This document shows, piece after piece, positions 9,176 to 17,266 of a stretch of 64,000 bases of DNA. The notes beneath the pieces are model-generated. The model was given only the letters and a program-made list of their open reading frames with translations. It searched no databases and was not told the DNA's origin. How positions within the stretch are numbered: position 1 is the stretch's first letter; every line of letters starts with the position of its first letter. Source of the DNA: Mucilaginibacter xinganensis (lineage in GTDB: Bacteria; Bacteroidota; Bacteroidia; Sphingobacteriales; Sphingobacteriaceae). Made by a program: the position numbers and the translations under genes. The stretch covers positions 620,001 through 684,000 of the forward strand of contig NZ_CP022743.1 of NCBI RefSeq assembly GCF_002257585.1, read 5' to 3'.

Positions 9176-10145
9176 TTTTATAGAAAAAAGAGTTACCGAA
9201 TGGGCGTTATCGGATTCGGACATAAGGGAAGTTAATTTCCGTATAATCCATTTGGAAAAACGATTGTTTAATGGCTATGTACCGTGTAAGTACAATGACT
9301 CCGATTTTTTTATCCGATTAAAAAATTGGCTGGGCAATATTACCGACACAAATGACCAAAAAGCGCTTTTTGAAATAATCCCGAATTTTTTTTATGTAGG
9401 AGATGAAGAAATAAATTCACTTTATCGGTCCGCTTATAATATTGAAATTGCAAGATGGCTCATAAACGTTGTTCCGATTAATTTTCGCGACACAAACAAC
9501 GAGGCCATTTTAAATCAGGCGGTAATTGACACTTGGTTTTGTCCTATCACCGACAGCTTCTCAATAAATGACTTTTTCAAAATAAACAATATTCCCTCCA
9601 GATTTGACTTACGGCCTGATTGGCATTCTTTAACGGAATTGGCCGACCCCGGCGCAATAAGTAAATACGTTACCAATAATAATATTAAACGTATCGTTAT
9701 GTTGGAAGATTTTGTGGGTAGTGGAAGTCAGGTGGCAAGTAGAGTTACATTTGCTTGTAGCTGCCTGCCTAAAGTTGAAATATTGTGTATTTCGTTAATT
9801 ACCTGCCCCGTAGGAGTTACTACCCTGAATGCTCTTGTAAACAAATTTGGAAATTTAACAGTAAAGCATATTGTCGAAATTCCAGCAGAATATTTAATTA
9901 ACAAAGCAATATCAATTGATGAACCAATAATTTACACAAAAATAAGAGAACTCGCTGATCGCAGTTATTTAACTGTTACTAATGGGATATCGCCGGGACC
10001 GAAAAAACCATATTATCCACTTGGATATAAAGAAACTGGAGGCTTAATTATTTTGAATACCAATGTCCCTGACAACAGTTTACCATTAATACATCACACA
10101 TCAAATACATGGGCTCCATTATTTAAAAGAATCACAAGAGTTTGA
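9159..10145 (+). CDS. Phosphoribosyltransferase-like protein of a predicted conflict system
   Basis: A protein of 328 residues whose only clear motif is IKRIVMLEDFVGSGSQ (residues about 176-192). This has the form of the PRPP-binding loop of type I phosphoribosyltransferases: hydrophobic strand, two acidic residues, then a G-S-G-S turn. The remainder matches no housekeeping PRTase that I recognise. It resembles, from memory, the PRTase-like domains ('PRTase-CE') predicted in bacterial conflict systems, where they accompany ORC/CDC6- or STAND-like ATPases; exactly such an ATPase is encoded next. The start may be 9159 or the ATG at 9168, which overlaps the methyltransferase stop as ATGAATGA and suggests translational coupling. 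The true reaction is unknown; a nucleotide- or RNA-modifying effector is possible. Confidence 0.6.
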   Translation: MPQMNDFIEKRVTEWALSDSDIREVNFRIIHLEKRLFNGYVPCKYNDSDFFIRLKNWLGNITDTNDQKALFEIIPNFFYVGDEEINSLYRSAYNIEIARWLINVVPINFRDTNNEAILNQAVIDTWFCPITDSFSINDFFKINNIPSRFDLRPDWHSLTELADPGAISKYVTNNNIKRIVMLEDFVGSGSQVASRVTFACSCLPKVEILCISLITCPVGVTTLNALVNKFGNLTVKHIVEIPAEYLINKAISIDEPIIYTKIRELADRSYLTVTNGISPGPKKPYYPLGYKETGGLIILNTNVPDNSLPLIHHTSNTWAPLFKRITRV

Positions 10146-10146
10146 A

Positions 10147-12246
10147 ATGAATAACATGGACGAAAATACATTGAACCAATCAGATAACAAGGGGGGGGGC
10201 ATGGCGGAAAAACCCAAAAAATCATTTAGCCCCAATAATAACCCTTTTCGCCAGTTATATGTAGGTGAGTCGGTAGGCCCCGAAGATTTTGTGAGACTGT
10301 TTAGTCCTATCCTCGTTAAATATTCATTGGCGCTCTTTCAGTCTGGGAATTTAGTTATCAAAGGATTTACAGGAGCCGGAAAAAGTATGTTGTTGAATTT
10401 GCTTGAACCGACAATAAGAATTGCTTATAACAGATTAAATGTGCCTTTTCCGATACCCCAAGAGTTTAGTAAATTTATAGGAGCCGGTATAAATCTTCAA
10501 ACAAGCGGAGTCGGACGTTTTGGTAACAGGCCAATTGATATGGATTATGCAACTGCTCCTTTCTATTTCGGGGATTATCTAAATTTTTACGTAGTTGCGG
10601 ATATTCTTCTCAATCTACAAGACATATTGAAATGTAGCGAGGTCTCCTCACAAATTGGTATTCAGGCTACTCAGGAACAGCTGGATAAATTTGCGGTGGA
10701 GCTTTCTAAGGATGATTGTTGGTTTGGAGGGATAAGTGAAGTGACTAATTTTCAGTCCCTTTGTAAGGCTCTACAGCAAAGAATAGTAATATATAAGACT
10801 TATTTGAATTTTAATCTGGATGAAATTCCCGCCAAAGTAAAGAGTACAAAGACAATTATAGGGGAACCTATTTCTATAACAGCAAACCTTCTAAAAAAAG
10901 TTAGAATTGTAAATAACGACGTACAGTTCTTTATAAAAATAGATCAATTTGAAGAACTTGCTTGGTTAGGTGCTAAGAATGGCCTAGGATCAAAATATCA
11001 AGAGATGATCCATACACTTTTAGGCTCGAGAAACTCTTCCGTTTCATATAGAATTGGCACACGACGTTTTGCCTGGTTGGAAGAAAAAACGATGTTCGGT
11101 ACTACGGCGCCGTTGGAAAAGAAAAGAAATTATCTGGAATTTCACCTTGACAATGAAATGCGTAGAAAAGAAAACTCTCGGTCGTGGATTTTTCCGGATC
11201 TCGCAGAGGATATTTTCAGAAGAAGGCTTTTCTGCAATGGCTTTCAGATTCCAACTAATACTAAGAGCTTATTAAAAAGGGTTTTAGGACCAAACACTAA
11301 CCCTAAAGATGCTGCAGCCGGTTATTTTCCTAATCAAAACCGAAAAAGAGCGGTAGAGGTAGAAGAATGGTGGCCGAAAAAGTGGAAGGACTTTCTTTTT
11401 CAACTTGCTGAAAACGATCCACTGAGCGCCCGATTTGGCGAGGCTTGGGCAAGGCAAAAAGGGAAAGAAGTTGTGATGAATAATATTCCAGATTCACCAC
11501 CTTACCCCTGGGATAAAATTTATTGGAAAAAAGAGCGTGTCGAACAGGCTTTGATGCAGCTAGCATCTAGAAGCAATCAACAACTTAATTGGTGCGGCCG
11601 TGATGACGTTTTGGCTTTAAGCGGCGGGAATATTCTTACCTATCTAAGCATTTTTCAACACATTTGGGATGTTTGGCTAAGGGATTCTCGACATTTAGAA
11701 AGAAAGTCAAATAAGGTCCCTGTTTTTGATGGGATAGTACAGAGTGTAGGCATTATTGAGGCAAGCACGGATTGGTATCACGAACTGGCGATTGATGAGC
11801 GAGGGGGGAAAAATAGAAAAAAATTAATTTCACATCTGGGGGTACAGTTCTTCAAAACATTAATTGAAGATAAACCTATGTCAAATCCCGGGCACAATGG
11901 GTTTTCGATTGATTTGGAACAAATAGAGAACAATCCAAAATTAGCATCTTTTCTTCGTGAATGTGTGGATTATGGAGATCTTTACGACGGGCCACATACT
12001 AGTAAATTAAAAGACAAGCGAAAAAGGTGGAAATATTATTTAAATCCGGTTCTATCACCATATTTTAAGATTCCTTACTCACATACCAAGGAACCAATTT
12101 ATGTTACAATAACTCGGCTTGTGGAATGGTTTGAAGAGGCCAATGTCTTTTTAGGTTCTAATAGCGTCAGACCAGATAATCAAATTAAACGGAGGAGAAG
12201 CCGTAATACCGATCAGGATAATAGCAATCTTCTATTTAACTTTTAG
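10147..12246 (+). CDS. P-loop ATPase, ORC/CDC6- or STAND-like, of a predicted defence operon
   Basis: A protein of 699 residues with a full nucleotide-binding core. Walker A is GFTGAGKS (73-80). The Walker B strand is FFIKIDQFEEL, with Asp266 and the catalytic-type Glu269/Glu270. A sensor-like segment SYRIGTRRFAW follows about 40 residues later. The DQFEEL form is typical of STAND-type NTPases, and the overall layout recalls the ORC/CDC6-like ATPases of predicted bacterial conflict systems. The large C-terminal half (about 330-680) is not recognised; it is rich in Trp, Lys and Arg and could bind nucleic acid or ligand. The first ATG lies one base after the upstream stop. A second in-frame ATG at 10201 follows a run of nine G residues and may be an alternative start. 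Likely the switch or sensor of the system. Confidence 0.7.
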   Translation: MNNMDENTLNQSDNKGGGMAEKPKKSFSPNNNPFRQLYVGESVGPEDFVRLFSPILVKYSLALFQSGNLVIKGFTGAGKSMLLNLLEPTIRIAYNRLNVPFPIPQEFSKFIGAGINLQTSGVGRFGNRPIDMDYATAPFYFGDYLNFYVVADILLNLQDILKCSEVSSQIGIQATQEQLDKFAVELSKDDCWFGGISEVTNFQSLCKALQQRIVIYKTYLNFNLDEIPAKVKSTKTIIGEPISITANLLKKVRIVNNDVQFFIKIDQFEELAWLGAKNGLGSKYQEMIHTLLGSRNSSVSYRIGTRRFAWLEEKTMFGTTAPLEKKRNYLEFHLDNEMRRKENSRSWIFPDLAEDIFRRRLFCNGFQIPTNTKSLLKRVLGPNTNPKDAAAGYFPNQNRKRAVEVEEWWPKKWKDFLFQLAENDPLSARFGEAWARQKGKEVVMNNIPDSPPYPWDKIYWKKERVEQALMQLASRSNQQLNWCGRDDVLALSGGNILTYLSIFQHIWDVWLRDSRHLERKSNKVPVFDGIVQSVGIIEASTDWYHELAIDERGGKNRKKLISHLGVQFFKTLIEDKPMSNPGHNGFSIDLEQIENNPKLASFLRECVDYGDLYDGPHTSKLKDKRKRWKYYLNPVLSPYFKIPYSHTKEPIYVTITRLVEWFEEANVFLGSNSVRPDNQIKRRRSRNTDQDNSNLLFNF
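10191..10199 (+). repeat. Homopolymeric G9 tract near the start of the ATPase gene
   Basis: Nine consecutive G residues encode part of Lys-Gly-Gly-Gly, 15 codons after the first ATG and immediately before a second in-frame ATG (10201). Such tracts slip during replication. A change of one or two bases would shift the frame for translation from the first ATG but leave the second start intact. Confidence 0.9.
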
Positions 12247-12256
12247 CTAGCCAAAA

Positions 12257-13240
12257 ATGTTATCATCAAAATTCAGACCGTGGGGTCAATTAAATTGGAT
12301 TCTGGAGAAAGTAGGTATACCTAAATGGCATTTTATAGGGTGTGTATCAACAGAGGATAGGTGTGTAAGCGCTTATGAGATTCTGCTTAAAAACGATGCC
12401 GTCGCCAAAGCTACATTTATAGAAATTGTTGACCCTCCTAGCCATTCTGACCGAGAAATTAAAAAGAAAATTACAGACAATAAAAACAAGCTGGCAGGTC
12501 TTGGTCTACCAATTGTTGTTGAGCAAATGAATTTGCTTTGTGACGATTATGAAATTTTTGATTTGTCGCAAGATATTCTTAAAACAAAACCGCAAAACGT
12601 AATTATAGATATTACATCTTTCCCAAAACGTTACTTTTTCCCACTAATAAAATTAGTGTCACGAGACGTGGGCATTGAAAACATTGTTATAACTTATACT
12701 CAGCCAGAGAAATATGCAAATGAAGACTTATCTGATGACCCAGAACCCTGGTATCCTCTACCACTATTTATGTCTACAGAGTTTCCGGAGCCAAAATTTG
12801 ATTTAGCATTTGTTGGCACAGGATTTATGCCATTCTCTTTACCTAAGCTATTAAAAGATAATCACAGTGAAATATCACTTCGTTTATTCTTTCCATTTCC
12901 TCCAGGACCTCCGAACTACCAGAGATCATGGGAGTTTATAAGAAAAATTGAAAAGCATTATAATTTTAAAGACCATGATCGTATTGCTAGGGTTGATGCG
13001 CTTGATATAAATGGAACTTACAATTACATAAAAAGCGTCACGGATACTGGAGAAAAAAAGTGTCTATTCGCCCCATATGGTCCTAAGCCGATATCTTTAG
13101 CAATGTGCTTGTTTGCGATTAATAATGACTCTCCTGTTTATTATACACAGCCCAAATACTACAATCCGAATTATTCAAAAGGGGCAAAAGAGACTTTTGC
13201 ATATTGCATAAGACTATTTAACAATAATCTTTTTAGCTGA
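12257..13240 (+). CDS. Unrecognised alpha/beta protein, fourth gene of the cassette
   Basis: A protein of 327 residues that I cannot assign to a family. It has the strand-helix rhythm of two Rossmann-like halves. The first contains KWHFIGCVSTEDRCVSAYEI and the strand NVIIDITSFPKRYFFPLIKL, a conserved-looking IDxTSFPKR turn. The second begins FDLAFVGTGFMPFSL and includes CLFAPYGPKPISLAMCLFAI. There is no signal peptide or membrane segment, so it should be cytoplasmic. It starts 10 bases after the ATPase stop and is clearly part of the operon. No nuclease motif is visible. It could be the effector or a ligand-sensing partner of the ATPase, comparable in outline to CARF-type sensors, but that is speculation from fold rhythm only. 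Confidence 0.55.
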   Translation: MLSSKFRPWGQLNWILEKVGIPKWHFIGCVSTEDRCVSAYEILLKNDAVAKATFIEIVDPPSHSDREIKKKITDNKNKLAGLGLPIVVEQMNLLCDDYEIFDLSQDILKTKPQNVIIDITSFPKRYFFPLIKLVSRDVGIENIVITYTQPEKYANEDLSDDPEPWYPLPLFMSTEFPEPKFDLAFVGTGFMPFSLPKLLKDNHSEISLRLFFPFPPGPPNYQRSWEFIRKIEKHYNFKDHDRIARVDALDINGTYNYIKSVTDTGEKKCLFAPYGPKPISLAMCLFAINNDSPVYYTQPKYYNPNYSKGAKETFAYCIRLFNNNLFS

Positions 13241-13249
13241 AATTAGACT

Positions 13250-13425
13250 TTGTGCTCATTCAGAGTGAGTATCGCCGCCGGGCAAAGAGGCGTGCTAGTG
13301 CTTCGCTTGCTAAGTGGCAAACATGTATGCGGCAGTATCCTTCCCAAAACATTGAGGTTCTTGATTGTCCTGTGTAGCGTTTGCTTCGTTCCTCGCAATG
13401 ACGTGCGATGAGTATTCTCCATCCT
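13250..13425. repeat. Dispersed non-coding repeat (GCTTCGTTCCTCGCAATGAC type)
   Basis: Contains TGCTTCGTTCCTCGCAATGA at about 13383-13402. This is a sequence I recognise from many Bacteroidota genomes as a widely dispersed intergenic repeat, often mistranslated as peptides with a CEERS motif. It begins right after the last cassette gene and has no supported coding frame. Confidence 0.5.
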
Positions 13426-13502
13426 GTCCAAACCTGCCGCTTGGACACACAACACTTTAAGCGGGACGCTTAAATTAGTGGCATTCAGGCAAAATGCCTG
13501 AA
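13426..13502. repeat. REP-like triple hairpin, copy A
   Basis: Three successive small hairpins: GTCCAA...TTGGAC (13426-13446), TTTAAGCG-GGA-CGCTTAAA (13456-13474) and TTCAGGC-AAAAT-GCCTGAA (13484-13502). The last two are repeated nearly base for base at 14405-14450. The module looks like a REP-type mobile palindrome family. Confidence 0.8.
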
Positions 13503-13525
13503 CCGGCGGGGAAACAATCAGCTTC

Positions 13526-13702
13526 ATGCTAATCAACAGCATCTACAGCAGTAAAACCGTAATTAAACAACTTAAGAAGCTGGTTAATGGGATTGATAAG
13601 CAGCTGAATGAAATTGAAAAGCAAATACATAAACACCTTTACAGTAGTGATGAAGTAGGTCAAAAGATAGACCATATTGCGGCAATAAAGGGTTTCCTCT
13701 AA
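13526..13702 (+). pseudogene. Relic of an IS110-family transposase
   Basis: A 58-codon open stretch encodes a coiled-coil segment (IKQLKKLVNGIDKQLNEIEK) followed by SSDEVGQKIDHIAAIKGF and a stop. This matches the part of IS110/IS1111 transposases that links the N-terminal DEDD domain to the C-terminal helix-hairpin region, where the usual sequence is of the type LxxSIKGVG. Both catalytic parts are missing, so it is a remnant and not a functional gene. Its position between the defence cassette and the VOC gene supports past mobile-element activity here. Recognition is from motif memory, hence moderate confidence. Confidence 0.6.
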
Positions 13703-13773
13703 AAATAAAGCATTCCGTGTGGCCTGCGAGAATTGATTTCTGCCAATCTACTATACAATTGACGTCACCGTTG

Positions 13774-14157
13774 TCATTTAAATGGCAGTTCATTAGTGGC
13801 TATGCCAAAACAATGCGAATAACCATCATCATCCGTCAGGAAAAATTCGGTTTGACCATAATCCCGGTTTTCAATAGGTGATACTTCGTAACCCAATTGC
13901 TGCAAGTGCTGACGCATCGCAAACAAGTCGTCTGGGGTCCAGTAAAAACGAATACCTTCATATGCCGATGGTATTTGCTCACCCGCACGTTGATTCAGCC
14001 AAAAGAACATTGTATCGTTGTGTACCATGCAGCCCACCAGCAGGCCATCCTGTCGCATTTCGCGATCAGCAATCAATCCCAAACCTGTTATCCAAAAACG
14101 CAGGCTTTTCTCCAGATCTCCGCTTGGAATCACTGGCATACAATAATTTATGCTCAT
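13774..14157 (-). CDS. VOC-superfamily protein (glyoxalase/bleomycin-resistance fold)
   Basis: Small cytoplasmic protein of 127 residues with the paired beta-alpha-beta-beta-beta fold of the vicinal oxygen chelate group. It opens with SINYCMPVIPSGDLEKSLRF, the usual 'screen for a shifted substrate' start (xPVxxxxDxxxSxxFW). The ending shows TEFFLTDDDGYSHCFGIA, the common FxDPDGN-like segment. Members include glyoxalases, antibiotic-sequestering proteins and dioxygenases; which role applies cannot be decided. It is a single-gene insertion flanked by REP-like hairpins on both sides and is transcribed against the cassette, so it may be accessory cargo. Confidence 0.85.
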   Translation of the reverse strand: MSINYCMPVIPSGDLEKSLRFWITGLGLIADREMRQDGLLVGCMVHNDTMFFWLNQRAGEQIPSAYEGIRFYWTPDDLFAMRQHLQQLGYEVSPIENRDYGQTEFFLTDDDGYSHCFGIATNELPFK

Positions 14158-14812
14158 AATGATTTGATTGACTTACAAACCCAAGCTAACTTGGCTATTA
14201 TAAAGATAAGACAAAAGTAAATCCAAATTGGCTATCGACTAAATTTCATGCCCCGACAAAACCCGCTTGTCCAAGCGTGCCGCCCCGCCTGTCCAAGCGT
14301 GCCGCTTGGATACACAACAATTTAAGCGTCCCGCTTAAATTAAAAGATGTGCATGAATATCAGTGCTTAACACTAATCAACATAACAAAAAGTCATTAAT
14401 TAACTTAAGCGGGACGCTTAAATTAGTAGCATTCAGGCAAAATGCCTGAACGGGCGGGATGCCTGAAAAGACGTGCAGGTTTATAAAATGCCGCTACAAC
14501 GCCCGGTTAAACCCAGGCAAACCCAGTAATTTTTATAAACTTAAAAGGTGAAACACGCTGATTATGAATAAATTACAATAATTCAGTCAAAAAAGGCAAA
14601 TTGGTTAATGATTGATTATCAGATACTTGTATTTCTAATAAATCAAAAGTCACTGATGGTCAGCATGTTTCATGGTGTTCCGCTTTGTTCCGTGGAAAAA
14701 ATGGAACGCTTTGGGCATAAAATGCGGGTAATGAAAAAGGAGCGGTGAATGGAAAGCAGCCGATCATAAACGCCTGTTAACCACTCACCACTCCCTGTTT
14801 ACTACTTAACAA
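14158..14812. repeat. Gene-free stretch filled with REP-like hairpins (copies B and C)
   Basis: Copy B: TCCAAGCG-TGC-CGCTTGGA (14292-14310) and TTTAAGCG-TCC-CGCTTAAA (14321-14339), preceded by a partial duplicate at about 14264-14280. Copy C: TTAAGCG-GGA-CGCTTAA (14405-14421) and TTCAGGC-AAAAT-GCCTGAA (14432-14450), nearly identical to copy A. Copies A and C form direct repeats of about 55 bases enclosing the transposase relic and VOC gene. Near 14676, GTTCCGCTTTGTTCCGTGG resembles the TTCC-rich DNA ahead of metG. An imperfect inverted repeat (14739-14752 with 14781-14794, GGTGAATGG type) lies just after the next minus-strand gene. No coding region is supported. Confidence 0.8.
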
Positions 14813-17266
14813 TTAATTCCCTTTTACTCTTCCTTTTTCGTCATCGGCGCCGCTTTGGTGCTGGCGTACCTTTATTTTATTGTTGCCAAAGTTGTAAGTG
14901 AAGGTTAAGCGGGTTACCCTGCTTTCGTTCTTTTGTTTAATGTCAAGGTTATTGGTGCCGTAATAGCTGGTAACGTCGTTTGTGCGGGTGTTAAATATAT
15001 CGCTCACAGACAGCTTTATGTTCGCTTTTTTATCGGCAAATGAATGGCTGATGCCGGCATCGGTAGCATATTGCGGCTTAATATTAAAGATGCCGTAGGT
15101 CATAGCGGAGTTGTAATAGTTGCTCAACTCGGCTTTGTAGCCCTTGGCTATAATAAAGGTTTGTGTGGTACGCAACTGGAAAGCTGCTTTGCCATTGTTT
15201 AAGGTGCTGCCCAACAGCGAATCGGATTTAAACTTCAGGTAAAATGCAGTTGCATTAACATTGCCAGTCCACCATTTGGCTATGGTATAGGGTGCATACA
15301 GGTTTACGTTGTAGCTATTTTGGCTTTGCAGGTTTAAATTGGTTTGGTAGGTAGCCTTGCTTACCGGGTTTGTTAATAAGATCTGCGTAATAGCATCCAT
15401 GGTATGGCTGTAACCCAGGGTTAAGGTAATGGATTTATTATAAGTATAGTTAAACTCGAAGTTATTGGTGTATTGCGGGTTTAAAAATGGGTTACCCTGC
15501 TGGTAGGTGTACTGATCAAGATAAAACACAAAAGGATTTAAGTCGTCATATCCGGGTCTGTCAATCCTGCGGCTGTAGGATAAGCCAATCTCGTTTTTAT
15601 CATTAATGGTTTGGTTAATAAAAACACTTGGAAAAAAGTCGAGGTAGTGGCGCTTTACAATTTTGTTTGTGGTAACCAGGTTGCCGGTTGAGCTGGTGTA
15701 CTCTGCCCTTAAGCCGGTTTGGATAGAAAAGTTTTTATAATTCTGGCTCAGGTTGGCGTACACGGCGTCTACCTTTTCGGTATAAACAAAATGGTTGGTA
15801 AGGGTGGTATCATTTAGGTAACTGCCGTTAACCTGTTTCTGGGCCTGTAAGTTGTTATCTGTTTTTACATCGCTCAGCTTAAACCCTGTTTCCAGCTTCA
15901 GGATCTTGTTGATAGGATAAGTATAGTCAACCTTTGCTGTTTTAATGGTAATTTCCGAAGGGGCCTGGTTCCTTAAAAATAGCGGCGGCATCATTGCGCT
16001 GCCATCCGGTAAATAAAAATAGGTGTTGTACTGAGAATTTGAGCTGTTGTTAAATTTTGAATAGTCAAGATCAACGCCAATTTCCTGGCCGGCGGTATCA
16101 ATTTTATACCTGTCGTTAAGGTTAAACGCAAAGTTTTTATAGGTTTGATTAATGAGTGCCGCAGTGGTCTGGTAGGAATTGATGCTGTTTGGCTGCGTGC
16201 CGATGTAAGTTTTGTTGGCACTGTTATCTTGTTCCTTATTAAAGTAACCATTCATCACAAAACCTAACGTGTTTTTGCTGCTGATGTCATAGTCGGCACC
16301 TAACCTGTAGCTGTTATTGTGATTCTTGTTGGGTAATGATGAAAACTGGTTAAAGTAGGTTTTAGCCCCGGTGCTGTCCGTAACAATCCTTTTTATATTA
16401 AGTGTATGCTCGCGTTGGCGGTCGTCATGACTAAATGAACCAAACACATTCAGGTTGCCTTCTTTATGGTTAAGGGTTATGGTGCTATTGTCTTTAAACG
16501 TTGCTCCATAAGCCGCGCCCAGTGTTACGCTGCCGTTGGTGCCTGATTGCTTGTTCTTTTTAAGCTTGATATTGATAATGCCGGAGTTCCCTGCCGCATC
16601 GTATTTTGCCGAAGGGTTGGTAATGATTTCGATAGACTGGATAGTAGTTCCGTCGGTTGAACGCAGCAAGGTAGCCAGCTGGGTTGAGGTAAGGTAGGTA
16701 AGCTTATCGTTGATCATAACGGTAACGCCCTGTTTGCCTTTAATGCTGATGTTGTCGTCTTTATCAACGGTTACTCCGGGTGCGCGTTCCAGTATTTCGA
16801 GCGCGGTATTGCCGGCGGCAATTACGCTGTTTTCCACATTCATTACGGTGCGGTCAATTTTATGTTCAATTAAAGGTTTGGCGGCGGTAATGGTAACCGT
16901 ATTTAAAGCATGGCTTACCTGCAGCATTTGTAATCCGGGAACAGCAACCGTAGCGCCCTCTGTTACCGCGAAGGCCTTGCTGGCTGTTTTTTCATAACCT
17001 ACCACGCTGGCTTTAATAATGTAAGTGCCGGCATTAATATGGTCGAAGGAATAAGCGCCGGCATCGTTGCTCAACGTGCCCTTAACTACTGACGAGTCTT
17101 TTGCATTAAGTAAGCTAACGGTGGCGTAGTCCATTGGTTTGCCTTTTTCATCAAGCAGTGCGCCGGTAATTTTGGCTGATGGTTTTGCGGGCTGTGCAAA
17201 TGCGGTTGAAACGCATACAGCGGCAAACATGATAATGGCTAATATTTTTATGGTAAAGGATTTCAT
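14813..17266 (-). CDS. Outer-membrane beta-barrel receptor with regulatory and plug domains
   Basis: TonB-dependent-receptor-like protein of 817 residues of the OMP_b-brl_3 type. It has a cleavable signal peptide (IIMFAAVCVSTAFAQ), a carboxypeptidase-regulatory-like domain (about 32-115, ITGALLDEKGKPMDYATVSL), a plug-like region (about 125-240) with VNVENSVIAAGNTALEILER and VTVDKDDNISIKGKQGVTVMI, and then a long barrel with many aromatic-alternating strands. The ending FTYNFGNNKIKVRQHQ with a short charged tail differs from the usual terminal aromatic strand of SusC proteins. There is no SusD partner beside it, so it is a stand-alone receptor of unknown ligand. It lies alone between two large gene-free stretches. 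Confidence 0.9.
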   Translation of the reverse strand: MKSFTIKILAIIMFAAVCVSTAFAQPAKPSAKITGALLDEKGKPMDYATVSLLNAKDSSVVKGTLSNDAGAYSFDHINAGTYIIKASVVGYEKTASKAFAVTEGATVAVPGLQMLQVSHALNTVTITAAKPLIEHKIDRTVMNVENSVIAAGNTALEILERAPGVTVDKDDNISIKGKQGVTVMINDKLTYLTSTQLATLLRSTDGTTIQSIEIITNPSAKYDAAGNSGIINIKLKKNKQSGTNGSVTLGAAYGATFKDNSTITLNHKEGNLNVFGSFSHDDRQREHTLNIKRIVTDSTGAKTYFNQFSSLPNKNHNNSYRLGADYDISSKNTLGFVMNGYFNKEQDNSANKTYIGTQPNSINSYQTTAALINQTYKNFAFNLNDRYKIDTAGQEIGVDLDYSKFNNSSNSQYNTYFYLPDGSAMMPPLFLRNQAPSEITIKTAKVDYTYPINKILKLETGFKLSDVKTDNNLQAQKQVNGSYLNDTTLTNHFVYTEKVDAVYANLSQNYKNFSIQTGLRAEYTSSTGNLVTTNKIVKRHYLDFFPSVFINQTINDKNEIGLSYSRRIDRPGYDDLNPFVFYLDQYTYQQGNPFLNPQYTNNFEFNYTYNKSITLTLGYSHTMDAITQILLTNPVSKATYQTNLNLQSQNSYNVNLYAPYTIAKWWTGNVNATAFYLKFKSDSLLGSTLNNGKAAFQLRTTQTFIIAKGYKAELSNYYNSAMTYGIFNIKPQYATDAGISHSFADKKANIKLSVSDIFNTRTNDVTSYYGTNNLDIKQKNESRVTRLTFTYNFGNNKIKVRQHQSGADDEKGRVKGN

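Noticed and set aside
7973..13240. Reading the cassette as a standard type II restriction-modification or BREX/DISARM system
   Set aside because: No endonuclease motif, PglZ, helicase or phospholipase D domain is visible in the three partner genes; only the methyltransferase is shared with those systems.
13243..13542. Minus-strand open frame of 99 codons with a CEERS-like or RGTKQ-like pattern
   Set aside because: It runs through dispersed repeats and REP-like hairpins; such translations are known artefacts of non-coding repeats.
7973..14157. Reading the island as a prophage or an intact integrative element
   Set aside because: No integrase, phage structural or conjugation genes are present; only a transposase relic and repeats.
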